Of a stretch of DNA of 64,000 nucleotides, positions 57,501-64,000 are shown one piece after another. The notes under the pieces are model-generated. The model was not told the DNA's origin and did no database searches. It worked only from the letters and a program-made list of their open reading frames with translations. The stretch comes from Nematostella vectensis (lineage: Eukaryota > Cnidaria > Anthozoa > Actiniaria > Edwardsiidae), in the NCBI RefSeq assembly GCF_932526225.1, contig NC_064036.1, positions 17,754,953 through 17,818,952 of the forward strand, in the 5' to 3' direction. Both the position numbers and the translations under genes were made by a program. Numbering within the stretch: position 1 is the first letter of the stretch; each line of letters opens with the position of its first letter.

Positions 57501-60500
57501 TTTGACAAATTTCAAATCGAACAAGGAAAGAAAAGCAGAATCACCCCTCTCAATAAAACGCTCAAAATAACACACAAGGAAGAGAGATCAGCAAACACAG
57601 CTCAAGACACAAATAGATACCTTTATTCTGATCATCCAGGTTCATTTCCATGGCCTCGAAACACAATGTCCACCCCATGAAGGCTTGTAAAACCACGAAG
57701 ATGCCTTTATGGATTGCAAAGCATTCTGGGAGATCCAGGGAAAAATTCACGAGGGGATGGCCAGTCAACAACCCTCTCCCCAAAGTCAGATGGTTTTTTA
57801 TAAGTCTTTTCACCCCGAAGCTAAACAGGATCAATTCCAGGTCATACAGACCCAGAATAGCAGTGTAAACAATTTTGGAATCAATTTGGTTTCAGAAAAG
57901 ACATCATGTAGGAGAGCTGTGGTGATTCATTAGAAAATTATTTTCTCATCCAGTCAAAGCCAAACAAGAAAAAATCATGAATCCACCTTTGCTTGCAAAT
58001 GTCCATAAGCAAAGCACTCAATTATGCCCCAATAGACTTCATGATGTCCTGAGACACTCTCCTAATATGCTCATAGCTGTATTTTGTGTACCATCAATTT
58101 GTGCTCGCTTCAGCCCAACGACGAGGGATTAAAAGTGGGGACCGCAAAGCACTGTTGGAAACCTTGGATACCGCTGACTAGGTGCAGCTGTGTTTGACTT
58201 TGACGAGCTGTATACAACTGAGAATAGGGGGGGAGGTATCTGTTTTCAGTCTGTTTTTTTGTAAATTCAGCTCAAAAATAGCCAGGAGTCAATGGGTTAA
58301 TATACCTTTACGTAACCTTGAGGGGTAGAGTAAATATTTACGTAACCTCTAGACGTAGCATAAATAGCCGATAATTTACCTTTACGTAAGCTATAGATTT
58401 AGCGTAAATAGTGGCTTTTTGTGCTGTGACCCATTGACCTACCTCTCCCACTCCCCCCCCTATTGTTATGAGTCTTGGGCTAGCTAGTCCCATTCTCCCC
58501 CCCCCCCCCTCCTTGTTATCAGGCTTGGGCAAGCTAGCGCCATACTCCCTCCCCCCCTTGTTATGAGGCTTGGGCAAGCTAGCGCCATTCTCCCCCAATT
58601 GTTATGAGGCTTGGGCTAGCTAGTGCCATACTCCCCCCTTGTTATGAGGCTTGGGCAAGCTAGCGCCATTCTCCCCCCCCCCCCTTTGTTATCAGGCTTG
58701 GGCTAGCTAGCGCCATACTCCCCTCTTGTTATGAGGCTTGGGCTAGCTAGTGCCATACTCCCCCCTTGTTATGAGGCTTGGGCTAGCTAGTTCCATTCTC
58801 CCGCCCCCCCCTTGTTATGAGGCTTGGGCTAGCTAGTTCCATTCTCCCCCCCTTGTTATCAGGCTTGGGCTAGCTACTTCCATTCTCTCCCCCTTGTTAT
58901 GAGGCTTGGGCTAGCTAGTGCCATTCTCCCCCCTTGTTATCAGGCTTGGGCTAGCTAGCGCCATACTCCCCCCCTTGTTACGAGGCTTGGGCTAGCTACT
59001 TCCATTCTCTCCCCCCCCCCCCCTTGTTATGAGGCTTGGGCTAGCTAGTGCCATTCTCCCCCCTTGTTATCAGGCTTGGGCTAGCTAGTGCCATTCTCCC
59101 CCCCTTGTTATGAGGCTTGGGCTAGCTAGTGCCATTCTCCCCCGCTCCCTTGTTATGAGGCTTGGGCTAGCTAGTTCCATTCTCTCCCCCCCCCCCCCCT
59201 TGTTATGAGGCTTGGGCTAACTAGCGCCATACTCCCCCCCTTGATATGAGGCTTGGGCTAGCTAGCGCCATTCTCCCCCTTGTTACGAGGCTTAGGCTAG
59301 CTACTTCCATTCTCTCCCCCCCCTTGTTATGAGGCTTGGGCTAGCTAGTGCCATTCTCCCCCTTGTTATTAGGCTTGGGCTAGCTAGCGCCAAACTTCCC
59401 CTCCCTTGTTATGAGGTTTGGGCTAGCAAGTGCCATACTCACCTAGGTCTACCTGGAGGTATTGGTTCCGGTCACACTCAAGCGCGCACCACGCACCATC
59501 CCGATTGTTGAGCCGGGCCAAATGAGGCAGGCTATTTTTGTCTTTGCATGACGTCGCGGTGAACGCTTCGTCCTGTATAGCTCCGCTCTCAATTCCAGAG
59601 GGCACGTGACCTGAGACTAAGGCAGTACACTTATAATTAAAAACAGCAGACCTCGTGAAGGCTACGGAAAAGGGCCTAATAATAAAAATAACTTTATTTT
59701 TTCTGGGTATTGTTAAAACTCGAACGCGCGCTATAAAAGAGATAGCTCCGCCCTCCTTTTCGCAAGCTCTCGCGCAAGTCGTCGTCATTCACAACTAGAC
59801 CTCATTGAGTGCGGACGTCTGTAAATCGCCGGAAGATAACATGCTAAAAGTAAAGCCGTACGTACGACAAACTACGACAACTTTAAAGTACAAAAGAGTG
59901 TTAAAGAGCTATAAGGAATATACTGGAAAGTGTTTGGAGTCCATTCTCTACAAAAACAAGCAAAAATTGTACTTGAGAAATCAAACACAGCGCGCGCTCG
60001 TTTGAATTGAAAAATAAAATTCAAAAACAGCGCGCGCGCTCTTTTGAAGAAATGGGGTTATTATAGTGCGCGCGTGCAAACAACGAATTTGAAATATTTA
60101 TCGCTTCAAAACCTATCAAATTTTTGCGGTTCCGGTTGGAGCAGAACGTTTTTACTACCGTAAGATATTATAATATTTACCTTTCTCCTGGCTCTCAACA
60201 TCTTCCATCTTGGATTTCTCCGGTGACACCGTACTATGTAGTTGTTCTGGCACCTCTTCATAAATTTCTTCGAACTCTTCGCTGTCGCTCTCGTTCTCGT
60301 TAACATCAACCTGCGGTGGAATCGGCGACCTTCGGGAATGCAAATGCTCTTGAGGTATATCTGGGAGAGGTCCTAACGATTCCATCTCTGGAGAGATGGG
60401 GTCTGAGGGAATACTCGGAAGTTGGCCAAAACTTCCTTGATCATCAATAGATTGTTCTGTTGTTTCTTTCTTCGTGTAAATGATTTCTAAGTAAGATGCC

Positions 60501-63487
60501 TCCTCATAAAGGTCCTCCTTGTCGCCAACGGTTTCTACTTCCTCTGTCCCTGTGATAGTCCTTGCGTGACCGTTGCTAACTCTCTGAAGTCCCACAGGCG
60601 CCAAGGGTGTCACGTAATCCGCGTCATCGTCGTCGTAAATTCCCGAACTGGTATCTCCAGGCATTGTCAACTTGATAAACCCAGACTCGATACGTAGCGC
60701 TGTTCTCCACTTCTCCATGTCACGAGTGTTCTTTGCGGCGAGGGCTATCAAGCGCTCGTTGTCTTTGATCACTCGAATGATAAACTTATTCTTGTCCTCC
60801 TCCCTCGCGCGTATGTCTGCACCGTCCAGCTCCAGAGTGAGCTCGGTGGCCTCGTCCTTAATGTTCTTATAGCAGTACAACTTCCCTTCACGTATCACAC
60901 ACCACCGCTTGCTGAGAGCATTCCCATCAAGTTGATGTACATACCCTGCTAGCGCTACTCCATCCTGTGGACTCGAGAACAACTGATTCTTGGCCTTCGT
61001 CTTCTTCTTTAACCACTTCAATAGATGGGACTTCTTTTTCGTCTTGCGTTGCGTCCTCAGCGAAGTCTTGGAACTAGACGTCTGGCTGTCGTTGTCCGAA
61101 GATTCGCTCTCGAACTCGTCCGTGGCAAACCCATCATCTTCAAGTTCCTCGCTCTCGATTGCTTCGTACATATCCTCTCCGAATTTCTCATGACTTTCTG
61201 AGGATGTCGTAAGGTTTAGAGTTGGTGGTGGTTTGTCAACTCCTTTGTTATCCTGTTCCTCTGTTTCTTTGATTTTCTCATCACCATATTTGTTGTCTAG
61301 CTCTCCTTCATCCTTCTCTTCGTCCTGTTTCAAAACATAACAGTTTTTTATCTCAAAATCGATTATATATTGCTACTTTTTAACAGTTTAAGCTTATATT
61401 AATTCAGATTTATTCAGTTTTAAGTTCAAGTTACACCTTCAGCTGCTAATATGAGTTCAAAGTGTCTAAGAATCCCAAGGCCTCAGGAAAGTTTAAAACC
61501 ACATTATGCGATTAACTATGCAACGTTTAATTTCCAATAATATACGTGTGATTTAGGATTGATGGAAGACAACTTTTTCTGGCTTTTAAGTATAATTTAC
61601 GTCATGATTGAGATTACATTATGTATTTCATACCCAAGTGACATTGATCGGTTTAGTTCAAGTTAAAAAGAACACATTATGGTTTAGTTACCTCCTCCAA
61701 GACAGGTGCAAAAGTCAAATTAGTAGCGTCTTCCTTGTGAGCCTCCTCAGTCCCTTCTTCTTCGCTTATTGCAAGCATGCTGCACCCCCCGGTTCCAGTG
61801 CGCCAGCCTTCAGGAGTAAGGGGGGCACTCTCATGAGTCATGGTGTATTTTCCTCCTGACGCTGCCACCGTCAACGCCTTCACCCAGTCTTTAAGCTCCT
61901 GGTTGTCCTTGGCAACCATTACCCATGGTACCATGCCCGGTTGCGAGAGCCTGAAGACGGGAGTGCGCATGAGTCGATCGTCCAAAGAGATCTGACAACA
62001 CGGCATGATGACGACATCGTACGCGAGCTCATCCGGGTCCCTGTTGGGGAAGAGGCACAAATGCTGGTCCATGAGCACGCACCACCATTGCTTGCCGCTG
62101 TGCTTCTCGGTCAGGTATCCGGACATGTCAGATGCTCCTTCTAGGTCCCCCAGCGAGATGTCGAACAGGACGGCGCTGTCACGCTTCCGGCTACGCTTGA
62201 GTGACACGCGCGAGCTGCTGGACACGTTGAGGAAGTCATTCTCCATCCCCTCCTCGTCCCCAGTGTCTTCCTCTTCTTCCTCCTCTTCGATTGGATCATA
62301 GATGACGATCTCGCGCATCGCACTTAGGTTTATGTCGGGCTCAAAGTCCTTTAGAGTCTGATAGTTTCAGGTTTAAATGGAATATGCACGATTAACTCAG
62401 GTTATAGATCAGAAAAAAATCAGGTTGTAATCGTAGGGTTGAGGGGATTTGTTTTTATATCTTTTAAGTGTGTTTAGAATTAAGAATTTACTTTTAACTG
62501 AACAATGTGAAGGTTGGAATAAGCACACAACAAGCATGGGTGTCAGAAACAATCACGAAATCCTAAGTCACCCGATACACGCACCCGATACAAGCAACCT
62601 ATAATCACACCCGATACCCGCAGCCGACACACGCACCCCATACACGCACCCGATAATCAGACCCGATACCCGCAGCCGATACACGCAACCGATACACGAC
62701 GCACCCGATACACGCAACCGATACACGACGCACCCGATACACGACGCACCCGATACACGACGCACCCGATACACGCAACCGATACACGACGCACCCGATA
62801 CACGACGCACCCGATACACGACACACCCGATACACGACACACCCGATACACGACGCACCCGATACACGCAACCGATACACGACGCAACCGATACAAGCAC
62901 CCGATACACGCAACCGATAATCAGATCCGTTACACGCACCGGATAATCACATCCGATGCACGCATCACGGCTCCGCTCTAATAGAAGCATACAACCATTA
63001 ACGTTTAAAGTTTATTTGATTTAGAGTTATTTGGTCTCTTGATTTCTTTATGTAAGCTTAGATGCATGGCAGCTCACACGTGACGTCAAGTGGCAACTCA
63101 CACATGTGGCGTCACTTCTCACGTGGCAACTCACACATGTAATGTCACGTGCACATACCTTTGCCTTCCCGCTACCCCACGTGTCGGCATCGCCTTCCCC
63201 AGTGCTTGGGATGTTAGGAAGGGAACCGCTTCGGGGTATGTCCGTCACTACGAAGTCTTCAGTTGTCTCATTCAGTGTTTGACTTGATTGAGACAGGCCC
63301 AGGTTCATAAGTTTGCCGTCTTTGATAGTGAGCTCCTCATTTTGTTTAATGAGTTCTAAGGTTTTAGACATCTCCTCTAGGTACCTGATGCATTCCTGCC
63401 GGTGAAGTTCGGCCACGGTGCTCAATTGCTCTTTCTGGAGGGTCTCCTGGAGGAAGAATCCAACCTTGTGAAGGCCATTGTCAAAAT
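48236..63487 (-). CDS. AFAP-like adaptor gene with two PH domains and an F5/8C domain (5' end outside window)
   Basis: Eleven exons on the minus strand, phase-consistent at every join: 63159-63487, 61692-62357, 60181-61324, 59443-59610, 56599-56744, 56106-56247, 54114-54445, 53224-53346, 52683-52854, 51913-52484 and probably 48236-48595 (about 1380 codons). Domains in order: helical N-part, PH1, PH2, F5/8 type C (discoidin), Pro/Ser-rich linker, coiled coil. The tandem PH domains, Tyr-acidic motifs and Lys/Glu-rich coil resemble actin-filament-associated proteins (AFAP1 family), Src-binding cytoplasmic adaptors. The discoidin domain is not part of vertebrate AFAPs as I know them. No signal peptide or membrane segment is seen in this part. 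Family naming is inference. Confidence 0.75.
48960..49137 (+). repeat. CCT/CTT-rich pyrimidine tract
   Basis: Almost pure pyrimidine run (CCTCCTCTTCCTCC ...) of about 175 bp in the last intron of the AFAP-like gene. Such tracts can form triplex (H-DNA). Confidence 0.85.
49138..49520. repeat. 17-bp tandem array
   Basis: Unit GGTGTGTCCATTGGTAG (17 bp) with variants, about 22 copies. Because 17 is not a multiple of three, all frames cycle through the same peptide, giving spurious long frames on both strands. Confidence 0.9.
49775..50585. repeat. 21-bp tandem array with GCATGC core, about 38 copies
   Basis: Unit GACTCCCACGCATGCTATGA plus one base (21 bp). Each unit holds the palindrome GCATGC. 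The period is a multiple of three, so two plus frames and two minus frames stay open for 155-290 codons (for example a YDDSHAC heptad repeat). Intronic position and lack of start context argue against coding. Confidence 0.95.
51355..51855. repeat. 21-bp tandem array adjoining the coiled-coil exon
   Basis: Unit GGCAAGAAAACCCGAGTATAT (TATAT alternating with TACAA), about 24 copies. Lies 58 bp from the donor of exon 51913-52484, on its intron side. Open in several frames; on the gene strand it would encode a hydrophobic GFLAIYS/GFLALYS heptad. Confidence 0.95.
51913..52484 (-). CDS. AFAP-like gene, coiled-coil exon
   Basis: Acceptor TATTTCACAG, donor AAAG|GTATTT; phase 1 in, 0 out. It encodes DQDKEREMLRKKEEEFLQMA, SQELLKEKNDLVKAMEYQKR and AKKRIAEIDEELKTIK, a long charged coiled coil that matches the AFAP tail in layout (EELLKRKE ... 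LRKERKDL ... LE-rich helix). A Ser/Arg-rich end follows. If the donor is ignored the frame stays open through the 21-bp array at 51355-51855. Confidence 0.8.
52568..52672 (+). repeat. CAT/ATC triplet microsatellite
   Basis: About 100 bp of ATC/ACC triplets, in the intron between 52683 and 52484. It reads as Asp-rich on the gene strand. Confidence 0.9.
52683..52854 (-). CDS. AFAP-like gene, linker exon before the coiled coil
   Basis: Acceptor TTTGTTAG, donor ATAG|GTACCA; phase 0 in, 1 out. It encodes ASEESEPVTNGEVVHQ and LPTRALKQTWIKSSDTYSE. A GAT/ATC triplet microsatellite begins just inside the following intron. Confidence 0.68.
53224..54445 (-). CDS. AFAP-like gene, Pro/Ser-rich linker exons
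   Basis: Two exons. 54114-54445 (acceptor ATTTCTCAG, donor AAG|GTAAGT; phase 1 in, 0 out) encodes GSKLTAGIHRIADSITKAG, a Pro/Ser/Thr stretch (SPTSPTPLLPPSAPP) and two similar motifs, RAVSFDESK and RKVSFDEKVK, that look like basophilic kinase sites. 53224-53346 (41 codons, phase 0) encodes VINELLPPLLKPEVLV and an acidic/Lys tail. The first exon follows the discoidin domain in register. Confidence 0.75.
54871..55020 (+). repeat. 77-bp tandem duplication
   Basis: TTCGACAGTTTTGTGAAGTAG and its surroundings occur twice, 77 bp apart, with few differences. Intronic. Confidence 0.8.
55154..55440. repeat. Inverted repeat with about 95-bp arms
   Basis: The left arm (TTGGTTAGTTCGTGGACGTC, CCGCGTTTCCATAACGATC) reappears reverse-complemented at about 55345-55440. 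The arms are separated by about 100 bp. A foldback or MITE-like structure in an intron. Confidence 0.8.
55397..55676 (+). repeat. 56-bp tandem array, five copies
   Basis: ATTCACCGTTAGAATGTCAA starts at 55397, 55453, 55509, 55565 and 55621. The first copy is the outer end of the right arm of the inverted repeat, so the array seems to have grown from that end. Confidence 0.92.
56106..56247 (-). CDS. AFAP-like gene, F5/8C domain exon 3
   Basis: Acceptor GTATTGCAG, donor ACAG|GTATGT; phase 0 in, phase 1 out. It encodes FQGNTDPEGVVKNMF, ARYIRIRPQTWHNHIALRME, the signature end of F5/8C domains. The usual final Cys is not seen, and neither is its disulfide partner at the domain start in a typical position, which fits a cytoplasmic version. 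Confidence 0.87.
56599..56744 (-). CDS. AFAP-like gene, F5/8C domain exon 2
   Basis: Acceptor TTAATACAG, donor AAG|GTACGA; phase 1 in, phase 0 out. It encodes EVTKVCGVATQGRP, GGWFVKTFTLSYS and ETWKSYKEYG, the central strands of the discoidin fold (family pattern VTGVATQGR ... V..Y.L.YS.D...W..Y). Confidence 0.87.
57066..58412 (+). repeat. Tandem array of about 43 bp, split by an insertion
   Basis: Units with TAGACGTAGCGTAAATAGT and TATACCTTTACGTAAGCTA occur at 57066-57311 and resume at 58297-58412. Between them is a 985-bp TTAA-flanked segment. Confidence 0.82.
57312..58296. mobile_element. Non-autonomous TTAA element (piggyBac- or Kolobok-like)
   Basis: Flanked by TTAA on both sides (57308-57311 and 58297-58300). 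The ends are short imperfect inverted repeats: CACATTGACCCCT on the left and, reverse-complemented, CCCATTGACTCCT on the right. 985 bp without a transposase. The TTAA target and C-rich ends fit piggyBac or Kolobok families. Confidence 0.72.
58435..59442 (-). repeat. Tandem array of about 40 bp abutting a 5' splice site, about 25 copies
   Basis: The unit contains TTGTTATGAGGCTTGGGCTA and GCTAGTGCCATTCTCCCCC, with poly-C length variation. The last unit merges into the donor of the exon at 59443-59610: GTGAGTATGGCACTTGCTAG on the gene strand corresponds to GGGAGTATGGCACTAGCTAG in the other units. Confidence 0.93.
59443..59610 (-). CDS. AFAP-like gene, F5/8C domain exon 1
   Basis: Acceptor TTAGTCTCAG and donor CTAG|GTGAGT, phase 1 on both sides, 56 codons. 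It encodes GIESGAIQDEAFTATS ... ARLNNRDGAWCA ... NQYLQVDLG, the first third of an F5/8 type C (discoidin) domain, which binds lipids or glycans in known members. The 40-bp array at 58440-59440 starts at its donor. Confidence 0.85.
59611..60180. other. Intron with GCGC-rich stretches
   Basis: Intron of the AFAP-like gene. CGCGCGC runs near 59735, 59990 and 60030-60075. A 66-codon plus-strand frame at 59805 is Lys/Tyr-rich and has no support. Confidence 0.45.
60181..61324 (-). CDS. AFAP-like gene, PH domain 2 exon with Tyr motifs
   Basis: Acceptor TGAAACAG, donor AAAG|GTAAAT; phase 0 in, phase 1 out. It has an acidic/Ser linker and a basic cluster (RTQRKTKKKSHLLKWLKKK), then the PH fold AGYVHQLDGNALSKRWCVI ... 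KLYCYKNIKDE with the helix Trp in MEKWRTALRI. After it come several acidic Tyr sites (GIYDDDDADY, EDLYEEASY, EEIYEEVPE) and Pro-rich runs (LGPLPDIPQ, RRSPIPPQ) suited to SH2 and SH3 binding, as in AFAP adaptors. Confidence 0.82.
61692..62357 (-). CDS. AFAP-like gene, PH domain 1 exon
   Basis: Acceptor CTATCAG, donor GAG|GTAACT, phase 0 both sides, 222 codons. A strongly acidic stretch (IEEEEEEEDTGDEEG) precedes the PH fold: MSGYLTEKHSGKQWWCVL, LCLFPNRDPDE and a final helix with the invariant Trp in KDWVKALTVA. PH domains bind phosphoinositides or partner proteins at the cell cortex. Confidence 0.82.
62563..62970 (-). repeat. Tandem array of 13-16 bp units
   Basis: Units GATACACGACGCACCC (16 bp) and GATACACGCAACC (13 bp) alternate about 26 times. 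In the intron between 63159 and 62357. Gives a spurious Cys/Val/Arg-rich repeat frame on the minus strand. Confidence 0.92.
63066..63152 (+). repeat. Two-copy repeat of about 41 bp next to a splice donor
   Basis: GTGGCAACTCACACATGT occurs twice with flanking GTCACGTG/GTGACGTC elements, directly after the donor of exon 63159-63487. Confidence 0.6.
63159..63487 (-). CDS. AFAP-like gene, exon with N-terminal helical region
   Basis: Acceptor CCCTTCAG, donor AAAG|GTATGT; phase 1 in, phase 0 out. It encodes GLHKVGFFLQETLQKEQLST ... RYLEEMSKTLELIKQ, an amphipathic, coiled-coil-like stretch comparable in position to the helical N-terminus of AFAP proteins. A Ser/Gly linker (SGSLPNIPSTGEGDAD) follows. 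Upstream exons lie beyond the window. Confidence 0.72.
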
Positions 63488-64000
63488 CTGAAGGGAAAAA
63501 ACGGATCAGGCTCGTAATCCGAACCTTCAATCAAGACAACCATTCGAGCTGCCTCAAATATCTTACAAATTCCTGTTTGCTTAAAGCAGGGAAGTGTAAG
63601 TGTAAACTTCCCTGCTTAAAGGTAAAGGGCGAAATAGAGAAAATGCAATGGAGAGTACTCGTGGTAGCCGGCATGCTAGATAAGGTCTTAATTCCGCGGA
63701 TATCTTAGTAGGAAGATCATTGATTCCATAACTGGGCTTTCTATAGCATTTGTCATATCCCACTACAGTGCACGATATCCGTTCATTTACGCGATATGTA
63801 ATTACATTATTTGAAAAAAAAAATCTGCCAGCAGCATACGCGAGTTCTCGATACAACGATATTACCGATTCTTTCTATCAACAAAAAAGAAAAGAAAATT
63901 CAAGACACCATACAAGTACAGTACAGTTAATCGATTTTATGACTTGACAGATCTTGTTTATTACAGTCTTACACAGAGTACAGTTACAATATTTTTATAT
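63488..64000. other. Intron sequence of the AFAP-like gene
   Basis: No further exon seen before the window ends. A short inverted repeat (GCAGGGAAGTGTAAG ... CTTCCCTGC) lies near 63585-63616. Confidence 0.5.

Noticed and set aside
62568-62990. Cys/Val/Arg-rich repeat protein
   Set aside because: Produced by the 13-16 bp tandem array in an intron.

Overview
This is eukaryotic nuclear DNA with GT-AG introns, long AT-rich non-coding stretches, many tandem repeats and a heavy load of transposable elements. The mix is a Gypsy element, BEL/Pao, CR1/L2-type LINEs with a PHD finger and a 2A-like peptide, hAT remains, and multicopy families such as HECT/G2E3-like, SAMD3-like and a C2H2 transposon-derived family. 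Together these suggest a cnidarian, probably an anthozoan. That taxonomic call is inference from family content, not from any marker gene.

Layout. 1-4635: the 3' part of a Gypsy (Ty3-like) LTR retrotransposon on the plus strand. 4990-5312: a possible MITE. 5347-8053: a 28-bp satellite. 10558-16980: an inverted-repeat DNA element with perfect 8-bp target duplications. It holds a single minus-strand HECT/G2E3-like gene, and a coding exon of that gene is split by a second, internally deleted copy of the same Gypsy family (12923-15831, 5-bp target duplication). 18220-25651: a putative terminal exon, a decayed Gypsy fragment and a decayed hAT transposase. 28760-32022: a nearly complete CR1/L2-like LINE (ORF1 with 2A-like motif and PHD finger, then endonuclease and reverse transcriptase), minus strand, with three frameshifts.

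33383-39909: a seven-exon minus-strand gene resembling SAMD3-like proteins. All its introns are phase-consistent, but exon 3 has one in-frame stop. BEL/Pao and tyrosine-recombinase-like fragments lie in its introns. It is head to head (about 215 bp between start codons) with a decayed plus-strand, transposon-derived C2H2 gene at 40125-43330. 44700-47482: a second, internally rearranged LINE.

48236-63487: one large minus-strand gene whose 5' end lies beyond the window. I traced eleven exons with matching splice phases. The protein has a coiled-coil/acidic start, two PH domains as in actin-filament-associated (AFAP) adaptors, a complete F5/8 type C (discoidin) domain on three exons flanked by phase-1 introns, a proline/serine linker, and a C-terminal coiled coil resembling the AFAP tail. 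Its introns carry tandem arrays of 16, 17, 21, 21, about 43, 56 and about 40 bp, plus a TTAA-flanked insertion.

The most interesting points are: (1) the HECT gene carried as the only visible cargo of a TIR element with 8-bp duplications; (2) a Tf1-like self-priming signature in the Gypsy element, where 10 nt next to the LTR are exactly complementary to a site inside the LTR; (3) the phase 1-1 discoidin module inside an AFAP-like adaptor gene; and (4) a tandem array that appears to have grown out of that gene's 5' splice site.
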